Notes under the pieces: model-generated | What the model saw: only the letters and a program-made list of their open reading frames with translations | What the model was told of the DNA's origin: nothing | Database searches by the model: none | In this document: piece after piece, positions 35,574-45,643 of the stretch | Numbering within the stretch: the stretch's first letter is position 1 | How the letters are laid out: every line of letters starts with the position of its first letter | DNA from: Paenibacillus barcinonensis | Lineage (GTDB): Bacteria; Bacillota; Bacilli; Paenibacillales; Paenibacillaceae | Direction: 5' to 3' | NCBI RefSeq assembly: GCF_003217495.1 | Contig: NZ_QJSW01000011.1 | Location: 1-64,000 of the forward strand | Length of the DNA: 64,000 nt | Made by a program: the position numbers and the translations under genes

Positions 35574-38450
35574 TTACCTCCCCAGTGGAATATTATTCTT
35601 CGTAGTTTGCTTCAACGCTGCAGTAATAAACAATTGCTGCTCCATACTATGCACAAGCTGATAACCGCTGGAAGGACTCGCATGTTCTGGACGGCCTTCA
35701 TATCTCACAGTAGCACCTTCAGGTGCGATATCGCGGAGACGAGGCTCCATGTATGTCCATGCACCCATGTTTTTGTTTTCTTCCTGTACCCATACCAGCT
35801 CTTTCAATTTGCTGAAACGTGCGAGGACACGTTTGATTTCTTCCGCCGGGAACGGATAGAGCTGTTCTACGCGGATAATATGCAGCCAGGACCAGTCTGC
35901 CTCTTTGTCCTTGTCAATCGCATCTTCCAGATCAATCGCAACTTTACCGCTGCAAAGAATGATGCGTTCTACCTGATTCGGTTTGGTACCAAGTCCTGGT
36001 TGCTCCAGCACAAGCTCGAATTTGCCTTCACTGAATTCCACGGCTGGTGAAGCCACACGAGGGTTACGAATCAAACTTTTTGGTGACATCATTACAAGCG
36101 GACGTGCATCTTCAGTCTCTGTTAATGAAGCTTGACGACGCAACAGGTGGAAATACTGTGATGCACTAGACAGGTTAACCACCGTCATATTATCTTCAGC
36201 ACACAGCTGCAGGAAACGCTCCAGACGCGCGCTTGTATGTTCAGGTCCCTGTCCTTCGTTCGCGTGAGGCAACAGCATAACCAGACTTGATTTTTGGGAC
36301 CATTTTGCACGACCTGCCGATACAAACTGGTCAAAGATTACTTGTGCACAGTTCGCAAAGTCACCGAATTGAGCTTCCCAGATCACAAGTGTATCTGGTG
36401 AGTATACGTTATACCCATATTCAAATCCGACAACAGATTCTTCGGATAACGGACTGTTATAGATCGCGAAGGATGCCTTCGCTTGTGGCAAATGATGCAA
36501 CGGGCAGAATTTATCACCATTCTTTGCATCGTGCAGCACCAGGTTGCGGTGCGCAAAGGTTGCGCGCTCTGCATCCTGACCGCTGATACGGATCGGCTTG
36601 CCGTCTGCCAGAATGGTTGCGAACGCCAACGTTTCTGCAAGGCTCCAGTCTACCTTTTCGCCTTCGTTCAGAGCTGTGCCGCGACGTTGCAAAATCCGTT
36701 GCAATTTCGGATAAACGTTAAAGTTCTCCGGCCATTTCAAGAGGTCTGCATTAATGCTGCGCAGCTGGTCCAGCGGAACCGCAGTTGGCATAACGGTAAC
36801 CGCCTCAGACTCGCTAATGTTGCGCTGATAATATTCATGCACTTCGTTTTTCTTCATCTGGTCATAAGCTTCCTTCAATCGGTTCGCTACGCCATCTCGA
36901 ATGTTCGTAATATACGCATCATCAATGACTGCTTCCTGCTTGAGGACCTCCTGATACAGGTGGCTGACCGTCGGATGATTTTTCACTTTGTCGTAAACCA
37001 GCGGCTGTGTCGTTTCAGGATCATCCGTCTCGTTATGCCCATAACGGCGATATCCGATCAGGTCGATCAGGAAATCCTTTTTGAACCGATTACGGTACTC
37101 GGCAGCCATCCGGATGGCAGCAATACAAGCATCAGGATTGTCTGCATTCACATGCACAATCGGAATTTCGTACCCTTTAGCAAGGTCACTTGCGTAATAT
37201 GTTGAACGCGAGTCACTGCTATCTGTCGTGAAACCAAGACGGTTATTCACGATAATGTGAATCGTTCCGCCATTCTGGTATCCCGGCAATGCCTTGAAGT
37301 TCAACGTTTCAGCCACAATGCCTTCGCCTGGGAATGCTGCATCCCCGTGCATCAGAATGGTTGCTGCTTTGGTTACATCCTGTTTTGGATAACCTGGCTC
37401 ACGGCGATCATCCTGAGCCGCACGCGCAAAGCCTTGTACCACCGGATTGACATATTCCAGGTGGCTCGGGTTGTTAGCCAGTGTCAGGCGAGCCTGTACC
37501 GTCTCTCCGTCTTTGACAAAACGGTTCGCGCCCATATGGTATTTGACATCCCCTGTCCAGCCATAATTAATTCCGGTTGAACCTTCGGATGGAACCAAAT
37601 CTTTGTTTGGAGCATGATGGAATTCAGAGAAAATTTTGCTGTATGGCTTGCCAAGCACGTGAGCAAGGACATTCAGACGTCCACGGTGAGCCATGCCCAT
37701 CAAAATATGGCTTGAGCCGGCTTCTGTCATTAGACGAACAGCCTCATCCAGCATTGGCACGAGCACATCATTACCTTCAATGGAGAAGCGTTTCTGTCCT
37801 ACAAACGTTTTGTGCAGGAAATCTTCAAACTGTTCCGCTTCAACCAGGCGTTCCAGCAAGGCTGTACGCTCTTTGTGCGTTAGCGGTGCTGGTGATGTAC
37901 GGGATTCCGCACGACGATTCAGCCATTCCCGCTCCTGTACTTCATGAACGTGGCTGAATTCATAAGCAATCGGGCCTGTATAAATCTGACGCAGACGCTG
38001 AATCGCATCCCAGCCAGTGGTTGTCTGACCATCTGCGCCTTCCCAGATCAGGGAAGCAGGCAGTGCCTTCAAATCTTCCTCATTTAATTGAAAATGCTTT
38101 GGCTCCAGCAAGGAGGTGTCGGTTGCTTCACTGATTCCTAGTGGATCAATATCAGCAGCGAGATGGCCATACGTACGGATATTCCATACGAGCTTGCCCG
38201 CTGTAACCGCTTTCTGCAATAGCTGGATATCTACGCTTCCGGAAGCAGTTTGGGCGTTCCCGGAATTCGAAAGAGACTCTGCACTCTTGCCAGACATCGG
38301 CGGTGCGCCCCATTGTTCAAACAATTCCCGATATGCCGGCGTTACTGCACCCGGATCTTGGGTGAATAATTCATATTGTTCTTGCACGTATCCCATATTG
38401 GGGCCATAGTAACTCTCCCAGGGTTTCATGTTGCCTTTCTCGATCGTCAT
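35574..38450 (-). CDS. odhA: 2-oxoglutarate dehydrogenase E1 component
   Basis: A thiamine-diphosphate-dependent decarboxylase of about 958 residues in the TCA cycle. Recognisable segments are [19 protein letters not shown], the ThDP motif region [30 protein letters not shown], and the C-terminal transketolase-like [18 protein letters not shown]. The frame extends to 38498, but the start at 38450 ([12 protein letters not shown]) has GGAGGGA upstream. It forms odhAB with the next gene; the E3 subunit is elsewhere. Confidence 0.96.
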   Translation of the reverse strand: MTIEKGNMKPWESYYGPNMGYVQEQYELFTQDPGAVTPAYRELFEQWGAPPMSGKSAESLSNSGNAQTASGSVDIQLLQKAVTAGKLVWNIRTYGHLAADIDPLGISEATDTSLLEPKHFQLNEEDLKALPASLIWEGADGQTTTGWDAIQRLRQIYTGPIAYEFSHVHEVQEREWLNRRAESRTSPAPLTHKERTALLERLVEAEQFEDFLHKTFVGQKRFSIEGNDVLVPMLDEAVRLMTEAGSSHILMGMAHRGRLNVLAHVLGKPYSKIFSEFHHAPNKDLVPSEGSTGINYGWTGDVKYHMGANRFVKDGETVQARLTLANNPSHLEYVNPVVQGFARAAQDDRREPGYPKQDVTKAATILMHGDAAFPGEGIVAETLNFKALPGYQNGGTIHIIVNNRLGFTTDSSDSRSTYYASDLAKGYEIPIVHVNADNPDACIAAIRMAAEYRNRFKKDFLIDLIGYRRYGHNETDDPETTQPLVYDKVKNHPTVSHLYQEVLKQEAVIDDAYITNIRDGVANRLKEAYDQMKKNEVHEYYQRNISESEAVTVMPTAVPLDQLRSINADLLKWPENFNVYPKLQRILQRRGTALNEGEKVDWSLAETLAFATILADGKPIRISGQDAERATFAHRNLVLHDAKNGDKFCPLHHLPQAKASFAIYNSPLSEESVVGFEYGYNVYSPDTLVIWEAQFGDFANCAQVIFDQFVSAGRAKWSQKSSLVMLLPHANEGQGPEHTSARLERFLQLCAEDNMTVVNLSSASQYFHLLRRQASLTETEDARPLVMMSPKSLIRNPRVASPAVEFSEGKFELVLEQPGLGTKPNQVERIILCSGKVAIDLEDAIDKDKEADWSWLHIIRVEQLYPFPAEEIKRVLARFSKLKELVWVQEENKNMGAWTYMEPRLRDIAPEGATVRYEGRPEHASPSSGYQLVHSMEQQLFITAALKQTTKNNIPLGR

Positions 38451-38528
38451 CGACGTTCCCTCCGTCTTGATTTTGTCATAGGGTTTGACGGAAATCATTG
38501 AATAAGCTGTAATTCGCGTTCGTTCAAC

Positions 38529-38558
38529 ATTTTAAGCGAAATTTTTCATGAAGTCCAA
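38529..38558 (-). promoter_or_regulatory. Candidate promoter of odhAB
   Basis: On the minus strand TTGGAC (38553-38558) and TAAAAT (38529-38534) are separated by 18 bases. The -35 is a weak match. It lies about 80 bases before the odhA start. Confidence 0.4.
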
Positions 38559-38610
38559 TAGTCGTGCTGCTCGTGGTAATAACGTTGTTCCGACGCTCCC
38601 GTCAAAGGTT

Positions 38611-38624
38611 TGTCTGCGTTTTCA
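38611..38624 (-). promoter_or_regulatory. cre-like site upstream of odhA
   Basis: The minus strand reads TGAAAACGCAGACA, matching TGWAANCGNTNWCA at 13 of 14 positions. It lies about 55 bases upstream of the candidate -35. CcpA repression of odhAB is inferred. The rest of 38640-39010 is AT-rich and shows no gene. Confidence 0.5.
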
Positions 38625-39010
38625 AAATCAAAGTAAAACATTGATTATTTCTACCGTCGCACAGATGTCGAATACTGTCCTGATCCGTTCGAAGGTATAC
38701 GTGCTTCCCTGATTTTAACGAAGCCCGTGTTCTAATATCTATTCTATAAACTTTTGCGCTCAGGAGCATTTCCTATTTTTAGTCCAATTGATGCATAAAT
38801 TAGATGAATCGAGTCATTTGCACGATTTTAACTAAAAAGTCGAACGCTGAATGACATCCTAGTCAAGACCTGAATCCCGTTTAAGCCTCTTTTTTACAAT
38901 TGTGGTCTATTCTACACAAAAACAAACCATACATTATAACATTAACCAATTCGCATATCATTCAACAAGAAAATGGATTTCTCTCCTGACAGTCTTGGGA
39001 TAAGACAACA

Positions 39011-39055
39011 TGAAACAAAACAAAGCCTCCCGAATGCAAGTATCCGACGGCTTTG
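39011..39055 (-). terminator. Terminator after the Nudix remnant and GNAT gene
   Basis: CAAAGCC and GGCTTTG (39049-39055 and 39021-39027) form the stem on the minus strand, followed by TTTTGTTTC. It lies 24 bases after the remnant's stop codon. Confidence 0.7.
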
Positions 39056-39078
39056 ATCTTGTACCTTGCTTTTGTTTT

Positions 39079-39192
39079 TCAGCCCGGCAAATCCCATTTC
39101 CCAACGTAGGGACCCCGAGCCTTCTGAATCAGAAGATAGGATTGCTCCCACACAGCCAGTCCATATACGCCTAGATGTGTGTATTTGTTCAC
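39079..39192 (-). pseudogene. Truncated Nudix hydrolase (37-codon remnant)
   Basis: The minus strand has a good site GGGGAGG nine bases before a GTG at 39192, then 37 codons beginning MNKYTHLGVYGLAVWE and ending in GPYVGKWDLPG at a TGA. This is the N-terminus of a Nudix hydrolase, which normally continues GGG and then the GX5EX7REUXEEXGU box. The whole catalytic box is missing. A terminator follows almost at once, so the rest was deleted rather than frameshifted. I could not find the box in any frame nearby. Confidence 0.7.
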
Positions 39193-39228
39193 TTGCCTGT
39201 GCCTCCCCGGTTGAGGTACTTTCTTCAA

Positions 39229-39303
39229 CATCTTGAAGACCTCTATCTTTTATCATCTTGAAGACCTCTATCTTTTATCATCCTGAAGACCTCTATCTCT
39301 TAT
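39229..39303. repeat. Three tandem copies of a 25-bp unit
   Basis: CATCTTGAAGACCTCTATCT plus TTTAT occurs at 39229-39253 and 39254-39278 exactly, and at 39279-39303 with two substitutions. The third copy contains the stop codon and last codons of the GNAT gene. The period is not a multiple of three. The first copy is preceded by a CTTCAA/TTGAAG inverted repeat. Confidence 0.9.
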
Positions 39304-39778
39304 CCTCATCTGCTACGGTATCCAGATCAACTGCAAGACGAATCATATCCACACAGCGAATACCATTCTCGATAATCTCTTCCTCATAATGGGTTACAAA
39401 ATAGTCCCGCTCCACACCGGTAATCCGAAAACCGCAGCGTTGATATAATTTCAATTGATGAAAACTGGAATTGCCCGTTCCGATCTCCAATATTCGGCAC
39501 CCCAGCCTTCTTGCAGCTTCCATCGCTTCCTTGATCATGTGTTTACCTACACCTTGCCCCTGCAATTCCTCCTGTACGGCGATGTTTACAATCTCTGCAG
39601 TCTCGGGACGAGTCTTGAGTAGCACAAACTCCCCCACCATCTCTCCTTCATACTCCGCGATAAAACAAACCCCTCTGCTCAAATATTCATCTACAATCGT
39701 TTTTGAAGGGTCTGCCATCAGCAAGAGTTCATACGGTTTTTCTTCATCCCAGTCCAATATCCGGAACGACAAATTCAT
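39293..39778 (-). CDS. GNAT-family N-acetyltransferase (YvbK-like)
   Basis: A 161-residue acetyltransferase. The GNAT core shows EIVNIAVQEELQGQGVGKHM, containing the acetyl-CoA pyrophosphate loop QGQGVG, and a C-terminal FHQLKLYQRCGFRITGVERD. The frame opens at 39820, but 39778 (MNLSFRILDWDEEKP) has AGGTGGGG at good spacing, while the upstream ATG has none. Its last codons and stop lie in a 25-bp tandem repeat, which may have changed the C-terminus (DTVADEDKR). Confidence 0.85.
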   Translation of the reverse strand: MNLSFRILDWDEEKPYELLLMADPSKTIVDEYLSRGVCFIAEYEGEMVGEFVLLKTRPETAEIVNIAVQEELQGQGVGKHMIKEAMEAARRLGCRILEIGTGNSSFHQLKLYQRCGFRITGVERDYFVTHYEEEIIENGIRCVDMIRLAVDLDTVADEDKR

Positions 39779-40055
39779 GCCAATCCCCACCTTTTCATCA
39801 ACCAGATTATTCTTTTTCATGCCTTTTGCAGAAGACTATGTATGGCAAATCTACAAATCTTCTTTCCCGAATCAGCTCGGTTTTATATAAGTTAAATTAA
39901 TGATTTTACACAAATCACTCCGATGACAGATGATAAAGGCGACCGCTAAGCTTTTCCAGGTTTTTTCTGTCCTCTCCGTAAACGTGTAAAAGAATAGCTC
40001 AACTTATATAAATGAATGTTTCGTGCGTCATGTTTCTGCTGTCCCACAATCTATG

Positions 40056-40490
40056 TTAGTTCCTCTGTCTGCTGTCAATGTACCCTGCTTGATTGGAATA
40101 ATGACGAATACACATTCCTGTCGCTTTCTGCATTGCTTGTCTTTCATAAAAGGTTTGAACTTCCGGATCACACAAAAGGTCAATCATGTACAGTCCTTGA
40201 AGCCGCTCAAGCATACGCTGTACAAGAGCACTTCCAATACCTTGAGCTTTGTAATCGGGCAGCACTTCCAGAAGTGGAATGTACGCACTGAGTATCCCGT
40301 CCGAGATCGCTTGAATAAAACCGACTACATTCCCGGTTTGCTCATCAACAGCCAGTTCAATCGCATACGACTGCTCCAGCATTTTGAGGAACGTTGAAGC
40401 AGAAGGCGGATTCGGCCATCCATCAAAAAAACCTCCGCTTAACTGCTCAAGCTCTACTCCAGCCAGTGTTTCACGAAAGACAATACCCAT
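40056..40490 (-). CDS. GNAT-family N-acetyltransferase
   Basis: A 144-residue acetyltransferase whose core reads AYIPLLEVLPDYKAQGIGSALVQRML, with the acetyl-CoA loop QGIGSA. The C-terminus contains DPEVQTFYERQAM, typical of small YhhY/YitI-like GNATs. Of three in-frame ATG codons, 40490 (MGIVFRETLAG) is best placed relative to AGGAG. Substrate unknown. Confidence 0.85.
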   Translation of the reverse strand: MGIVFRETLAGVELEQLSGGFFDGWPNPPSASTFLKMLEQSYAIELAVDEQTGNVVGFIQAISDGILSAYIPLLEVLPDYKAQGIGSALVQRMLERLQGLYMIDLLCDPEVQTFYERQAMQKATGMCIRHYSNQAGYIDSRQRN

Positions 40491-40607
40491 TTTCAACATC
40501 ACTCCTTTAAAAAGACCAAACTTCATTATATCATAATATATGGAACAAAATATATAGATATGGATACTATCTGCTTGTTTTTACACCATTTAATGTGTTT
40601 TAGCTCA

Positions 40608-40976
40608 TTATTTTCCCGCACTTAAATGTTCATGAACCAGTTTCCAATCCCCTTCAGCCTTCTGGACAAACACATTGGTTGCCCGGCCTTGTCCTGAAGC
40701 ATAATCTCCGCGAACATATCCTTCCCAGTGGTATGTATAAGTACATACCGCCTGATGCCGATCCACAGCTATCCACTGCACATCCTCTGCACGATACACT
40801 TCGTGCTTGACAGTATCCCACGCATTCTCGAAATACGCCCGAATCTCCGCGAGCGTTGTACAGGAAGTGCCTGTGAACCAATACAGTGCATTCGGTGCAA
40901 GCAGCCTGCTTACCTGATCAAACTGATGTGTATTGGTGGCTTCTATATATGCTCTCAGTGCCTGCTCATATCCCAT
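40608..40976 (-). CDS. NTF2-like (SnoaL/ketosteroid isomerase-type) protein
   Basis: A 122-residue protein with the cone-shaped NTF2-like fold pattern: an N-terminal helix MGYEQALRAYIEATNTHQF, the strand LLAPNALYWFTG, the helix TLAEIRAYFENAW, and C-terminal strands ending WKLVHEHLSAGK. The start at 40976 has GGAGG six bases upstream; the frame runs back to 40997. Such proteins may be enzymes or binding proteins. It abuts a Nudix gene on the same strand. Confidence 0.75.
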   Translation of the reverse strand: MGYEQALRAYIEATNTHQFDQVSRLLAPNALYWFTGTSCTTLAEIRAYFENAWDTVKHEVYRAEDVQWIAVDRHQAVCTYTYHWEGYVRGDYASGQGRATNVFVQKAEGDWKLVHEHLSAGK

Positions 40977-41005
40977 GTCGTGCCTCCACTCTGCCATTGT
41001 ATGAA

Positions 41006-41512
41006 TTACTCTATCTGCATACCGCGCGCTTCATCTCTATATGTTTTGAATGTCTCCTGCAAGGTTTGCCCACTCGACTTTTCCCAGATCACACTTCGTT
41101 CAAACGTACCGGCATCGAAAAATCGCGGAAACCGCTCTGCAAACCAGTCCTGCATTGGTAGCTCCAATGCCTTCTGCAACGATACCCATTTCAGCTCACC
41201 CTCAGGCGGGTCTGTCAGCAGCTCTCCTTCATAAGAGGTAACCAAATAGTTAAACACCATATATCTCAATCCCTGTTCCGGGTCACAAAACTCATCCAGT
41301 CCTTTATACAGAATTTGCTTCACATGAAGCCCCGTCTCTTCACGAACTTCACGTATGGCACCGTCCACAATGCTCTCGGGAAAATCTACTTTACCACCAG
41401 GTGCAATATATCCGGGAAACCCTTTGCGGCCTGGTCTATTCATTAATAGAACCTGATCGGTATCCGGGTTCCATATCATAGACATCGTATAAATCTCGAC
41501 CTTAGCGTTCAT
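41006..41512 (-). CDS. Nudix hydrolase
   Basis: A 168-residue pyrophosphohydrolase with a complete Nudix box GGKVDFPESIVDGAIREV followed by REETGL (about residues 37-60). The N-terminus VEIYTMSMIWNPDTDQVLLM and PGRKGFPGYIAPGG resemble MutT/YtkD-type enzymes acting on 8-oxo-dGTP or other nucleotides. The start at 41512 has AAGGAG; the frame opens at 41608. Unlike the remnant at 39079 this copy is intact. Confidence 0.88.
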   Translation of the reverse strand: MNAKVEIYTMSMIWNPDTDQVLLMNRPGRKGFPGYIAPGGKVDFPESIVDGAIREVREETGLHVKQILYKGLDEFCDPEQGLRYMVFNYLVTSYEGELLTDPPEGELKWVSLQKALELPMQDWFAERFPRFFDAGTFERSVIWEKSSGQTLQETFKTYRDEARGMQIE

Positions 41513-41754
41513 TTTGAATCTCTCCTTACCAAGCTGCATTTCACATAATTCCATATGATTTCTGGAGATCATGCATATATTCCTGCTAAACAATCCGGGT
41601 TCAATCATATTTACATGAACACCAGATTAGAGAAAAGGCAAGCATATCAAAGACGGACGCCGTTAAACATCGGAGCCCGTCAGAATGACGCTTCATATCT
41701 TGGTGTATCCTCGCTTCAATAGTATTCCGGCCCCAATATGGAACAGAGCAATCC

Positions 41755-42543
41755 TTAGGATAAAGCAGCGATGACCACGCGGCGTTTTTTCCAGTCGGCC
41801 CGGCTATAGGCCTGCAGCATTCCGAATTTGCGGATACTGGCTTTTGGCACCGCTTTGTAAGACATCGTTATTTCAAACTCTTCATCAAATGGAAAAAAGG
41901 ACAAACCTACCTTTTCCCCTGATATCCACTCGGCTTTAACGGTTGGAGTAGTACAATTCTCAAAAGCACAACTGAGTCCCTCTGCGAAAAAATCATAACG
42001 TGATGCAGGTGTACCTGGCTCCTCCATACATAAAAACAGACTCAACTGGTCACAGAACAGCATCGTCTCCACATCATTCTTCAGCCGCTGCTCCAGCGCT
42101 GCGGCATCACCGCCAAGCGCCCGCTTCAGCTCATCCTGCTGCTGCTGTTCTTCGAGCAGATACTGCCGAATATCCTCATCATCCTGAGGATTGGCGCCCA
42201 GTGTTTTCTTAAACAGCTCTGTATACATCAGACTGCACAGTAGCCCGGCATACACATTGTGTTGCCTCACTTCCTCAATCCCCTTGCGATAAAATACGAA
42301 ACGCGGACGCAGTGGATAATCACGGAAGGAGTACGGAACCTGACTATAGTCATTCCACAATGGCGCAGCATCCAGCTCAATCCAGCCCCGATCATGCTCC
42401 TTCGCGGCCAGAATAAGTTCATCCCGGTGTGAACCGGGCGGTAGCCACGCTGTTTTCCAGTGAGCAGCCATATCTCCTGCAACGACTCCATGTTCATGCT
42501 GTGCGGTCAAAACAAAATCATGCTCTCTCTCATATACGATCAT
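41755..42543 (-). CDS. DUF3891-family protein
   Basis: A 262-residue soluble protein. The N-terminal QHEHGVVAGDMAAHW and ILAAKEHDRGW motifs put His and His-Asp pairs in the positions of an HD-like metal site, consistent with the DUF3891 family as I recall it. The middle has a glutamine-rich helix (LLEEQQQQDELKRAL). No function is known for the family. The gene has its own weak upstream region and is divergent from coaA. Confidence 0.7.
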   Translation of the reverse strand: MIVYEREHDFVLTAQHEHGVVAGDMAAHWKTAWLPPGSHRDELILAAKEHDRGWIELDAAPLWNDYSQVPYSFRDYPLRPRFVFYRKGIEEVRQHNVYAGLLCSLMYTELFKKTLGANPQDDEDIRQYLLEEQQQQDELKRALGGDAAALEQRLKNDVETMLFCDQLSLFLCMEEPGTPASRYDFFAEGLSCAFENCTTPTVKAEWISGEKVGLSFFPFDEEFEITMSYKAVPKASIRKFGMLQAYSRADWKKRRVVIAALS

Positions 42544-42686
42544 TTGCTGTCACCCTTCCGCATGGTATACGTTGACTTTTACATTAATTGGGTTACACTT
42601 TCCTATAAGCCGCTTTTACCCTGATTCTAAGTAGCTTTATACCCTGAATTCATAACGTCTCATATGAAACAGAGGTTGTAAAGGTG

Positions 42687-42714
42687 TTGTCAGTTTCCTG
42701 AAATTTGTTACACT
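42687..42714 (+). promoter_or_regulatory. Probable promoter of coaA
   Basis: TTGTCA (42687-42692) and TACACT (42709-42714) are separated by 16 bases and lie about 45 bases before the coaA start. Confidence 0.55.
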
Positions 42715-42759
42715 AATGATTGTGTCACCGATTACATTACATACAGAAAGCGGGATCTC

Positions 42760-43689
42760 ATGAATTTATACTCACCCTACATCGAGTTTGACCGCAAGGA
42801 ATGGGCTGGACTCAAAGAGCATCAGGTTACTCTTCCGCTAACGGAAGCCGAGCTAGAACAGTTGAAAGGCCTGAACGAAGAAGTGTCCATTCAGGAAGTG
42901 GAGGATGTTTATTTACCTCTTACCCACTTCATTGACTTATATGCCAGAGCTTCGCGAGAGCTTAACCGACTAACGGCCTCTTTTATGAAAAAAGAAGCGC
43001 TCCACACCCCCTATATTATCGGGATCGGGGGTAGTGTTGCCGTGGGAAAAAGCACAGCGGCTCGATTGCTACAGGCTCTTCTTGCCAGAGGCAGGAACAA
43101 CCCCAAAGTTGATCTCGTCACCACGGACGGCTTTTTGTATCCAAACGCGGTGCTACAGGAAAAGGGCATCATGAACCGCAAAGGTTTCCCGGAGAGCTAT
43201 GACATCAAATCACTCATTCAATTCATGGGAGATGTCAAATCCGGCAAGCCGGAAGTCAAGGCTCCAGTTTACTCCCATCTGGCTTACGATGTCATTCAAG
43301 GACAGGAGCAACGGATTCGCCAGCCCGACATTCTGATCATTGAAGGCATCAATGTATTACAGGTAAAACGAGAGACCCCTTTACTGGTAAGTGATTTCTT
43401 TGACTTCTCCATCTACATTGATGCAGAAGAAGAACATATTCGGCACTGGTACGTAGAACGCTTTAAGCTGCTTCGCCAGACAGCGTTCCAGAATAAGGAT
43501 TCCTTCTTCCACCAACGATTCGCCAATATTAATGAAGAGGAAACAATCGAAACAGCGAATCAAATCTGGCAGGATATCAATGCCAAGAATCTGCATGAAA
43601 ATATTTTGCCAACCAAAGGCAGAGCCCGATTAATTCTGAAAAAAGAAGCCGATCACTCGATTCAGCAGATTCAATTACGCAAGTTATAG
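42760..43689 (+). CDS. coaA: Pantothenate kinase, type I
   Basis: A 309-residue kinase that phosphorylates pantothenate, the first step of coenzyme A synthesis. The P-loop is [14 protein letters not shown] (about 92-105). Other CoaA landmarks are [29 protein letters not shown] and IIEGINVLQ. Type I enzymes are feedback-inhibited by CoA. A GGGATC segment precedes the ATG. The DUF423 gene follows after 24 bases. Confidence 0.97.
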   Translation: MNLYSPYIEFDRKEWAGLKEHQVTLPLTEAELEQLKGLNEEVSIQEVEDVYLPLTHFIDLYARASRELNRLTASFMKKEALHTPYIIGIGGSVAVGKSTAARLLQALLARGRNNPKVDLVTTDGFLYPNAVLQEKGIMNRKGFPESYDIKSLIQFMGDVKSGKPEVKAPVYSHLAYDVIQGQEQRIRQPDILIIEGINVLQVKRETPLLVSDFFDFSIYIDAEEEHIRHWYVERFKLLRQTAFQNKDSFFHQRFANINEEETIETANQIWQDINAKNLHENILPTKGRARLILKKEADHSIQQIQLRKL

Positions 43690-43713
43690 ACATTGTAAAG
43701 GAGTGACAACAAA

Positions 43714-44076
43714 ATGCAAACTCTGGTTATTCTCGGCAGTGTGATGATGTTTCTGGCTGTTGCACTAGGTGCCTTTGGGGCACATGCGCTCAAACGCAAG
43801 TTATCCGCTGATATGATTAAAATTTATGAAACGGGTGTACAGTACCATATCGCCCACGGACTTGGCATCATCATGCTCGGACTGTTCGCAGATCAGCTGC
43901 CCTCCTCATCTCTCGTGCTCACAGCGGGGTGGCTGTTATTTGCAGGAATTATACTTTTCTCCGGCAGTCTCTACACGCTCAGCATTACAGGCGTACGAAA
44001 ATGGGGGGCCGTCACACCCTTAGGTGGTGTAGCTTTCCTCGCCGGCTGGGTCACACTTTTATTAGCTGCATTGTAA
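43714..44076 (+). CDS. DUF423-family membrane protein
   Basis: A 120-residue membrane protein with four hydrophobic helices and the family signature LGAFGAHALKRKL near the N-terminus, then YHIAHGLGIIMLG and a C-terminal GGVAFLAGWVTLLLAAL. It resembles B. subtilis YwdK. Function is not known. It is cotranscribed with coaA, with GGAG upstream, and ends at a terminator. Confidence 0.9.
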   Translation: MQTLVILGSVMMFLAVALGAFGAHALKRKLSADMIKIYETGVQYHIAHGLGIIMLGLFADQLPSSSLVLTAGWLLFAGIILFSGSLYTLSITGVRKWGAVTPLGGVAFLAGWVTLLLAAL

Positions 44077-44113
44077 AACGATACAGCAAGTTTTTCTCTC
44101 AAATCATTCAATG

Positions 44114-44157
44114 GAGTGTTATGGCTGAACGACCCTGAAGCCAAACGCTCTTTTTTT
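44114..44157 (+). terminator. Terminator of coaA-DUF423
   Basis: GAGTGTT-A-TGGCT (44114-44126) pairs with AGCCA-A-ACGCTC (about 44139-44150), followed by TTTTTTT. It lies 38 bases after the stop codon. Confidence 0.88.
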
Positions 44158-44163
44158 GTGGCA

Positions 44164-44742
44164 TTAGTCAAGGGCGAGTCTGCGTATGCTGAATATAGGC
44201 TCGTGCTCTTTCCTTCCCCCCTCATCCATCTGCCGATGCTCTCGTCTCAGAACATAGATATCCGGGTTAGACAACCGAGCCCACTCGGGGTAACCAAATG
44301 ACGGAACATACTGACGAATAATTAACGATAACAGATTGCCATGTGTGACAACCACACCGTGGAGCTCAGGTCTGCTCCAGCATTCCTCCAGCACAGCCAA
44401 AGCCCTGCGAGCTGCGATTCTTGAAGACTCTCCGCCTTCTGCCGCCCAGTCCACATCATCATATGTACGTTTCAGTACATCCATCCAGTCCGGCAGATCC
44501 TTGGTACTAAGCACACGCTCCTGCAAACGTTCGTCCGTATGGATGTGCTGTTGTATGGCTGCGCCCAAAGGCACAGCCGTCTGCACAGCTCTTTTCCACG
44601 GACTGGACACGATATAAGAAATTCCATGACTGGATAACATCTCCGCCAGTCTCTCGGCCTGCGTGTATCCCTCGTCTGTCAGACTTGCATAGGGCTCCTG
44701 TCCTTCGGCTTTGGCGTGACGAATCAGATAAATAGACTCCAT
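44164..44742 (-). CDS. Histidine phosphatase superfamily protein
   Basis: A 192-residue phosphoglycerate-mutase-like phosphatase. The catalytic histidine lies in IYLIRHAKAEG, the partner arginine in SSPWKRAVQTA, and the second histidine in VVVTHGNLLSLI. The start at 44742 has GGAGG eight bases upstream. It lies 24 bases downstream of murI and is probably cotranscribed. Substrate unknown. Confidence 0.9.
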   Translation of the reverse strand: MESIYLIRHAKAEGQEPYASLTDEGYTQAERLAEMLSSHGISYIVSSPWKRAVQTAVPLGAAIQQHIHTDERLQERVLSTKDLPDWMDVLKRTYDDVDWAAEGGESSRIAARRALAVLEECWSRPELHGVVVTHGNLLSLIIRQYVPSFGYPEWARLSNPDIYVLRREHRQMDEGGRKEHEPIFSIRRLALD

Positions 44743-44766
44743 GTACAACACCTCCGATTGTCTGAG

Positions 44767-45561
44767 CTACAATGAATTTTCTTTTAGATACTGGAGTGCA
44801 ATACGCATTCTATACTGATCTTCTATGCGGCCCGATGAACTGAGAAAAGTCACATCTTCCTCCACGATTCCCCCGCTCTTGTCATGCCGATGAGTCTGGA
44901 GTGCAAGCCGCTGCTTTAAATGATTCACCGTGCCAGCACTTCCGTCTACGATCCGAACATGCTCCGGCAGCACCCCTTGCAGAATTGAAGAGTAGAACGG
45001 GTAATGCGTACAGCCCATTACCACTGTTCCATATCGTTCCATGTCCAAATAGGATAGCTTGGATCGGAAGTACGCTGCAATGGTTACCGGATCAAACTGC
45101 AGTTGCTCGCACCACTCTACGAGTTCAGGGAGAGCAAGCGAATCCACCCGGTGCTCATCATCCACACGGGATACCAGCTCGTTATACTTTGTCTGGCTCA
45201 GTGTCAGAGCTGTAGCAAATACCAGCACTCGTTTGCCGTTATCCCGGTTCATCTCAACAGCCGGCTTCACAGCTGGCTCCATGCCGATGATGGGGATGTC
45301 GTATCGGGAACGAAGCTCACTGACGGCCAGGCTGGTTGCTGTATTACATGCGATTACGATAGCTTCTGCGTTTTGGCTTACAATAGCCTCAATGCAGCCC
45401 AGAATATAACCTCGCACCTCGTCCGCAGACTTCGTTCCATAAGGTACATGCAGGGTATCTGCATAATATATATAGGACTCTTCGGGAAACTGCTGTAATG
45501 CCTTATGCAGTACCGTTAATCCGCCGATGCCTGAATCAAAAAAAGCAATTTTTCTCGTCAA
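44767..45561 (-). CDS. murI: Glutamate racemase
   Basis: This enzyme makes D-glutamate for peptidoglycan. The two catalytic cysteines are in VIACNTATS and MGCTHYPF, and the N-terminus is the usual FFDSGIGGLTVL. The frame opens at 45618, but that ATG has no ribosome-binding site. A TTG at 45561 lies five bases after GAGGTGA, giving MTRKIAFFDSG and 264 residues, which fits the family. The YYADTLHVPYG segment marks the subgroup. Confidence 0.93.
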   Translation of the reverse strand: MTRKIAFFDSGIGGLTVLHKALQQFPEESYIYYADTLHVPYGTKSADEVRGYILGCIEAIVSQNAEAIVIACNTATSLAVSELRSRYDIPIIGMEPAVKPAVEMNRDNGKRVLVFATALTLSQTKYNELVSRVDDEHRVDSLALPELVEWCEQLQFDPVTIAAYFRSKLSYLDMERYGTVVMGCTHYPFYSSILQGVLPEHVRIVDGSAGTVNHLKQRLALQTHRHDKSGGIVEEDVTFLSSSGRIEDQYRMRIALQYLKENSL

Positions 45562-45643
45562 GGATGTCACCTCTATCACGTATTCTTTCGGTTCCGGGAA
45601 CCTTAAACTAGTGCTCATGCTGACTGGAGGTGAAGCTCATGTT

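Noticed and set aside
38942..39256. 104-codon minus-strand frame
   Set aside because: It lies in a different frame from the Nudix remnant and passes through its terminator; no start signal.
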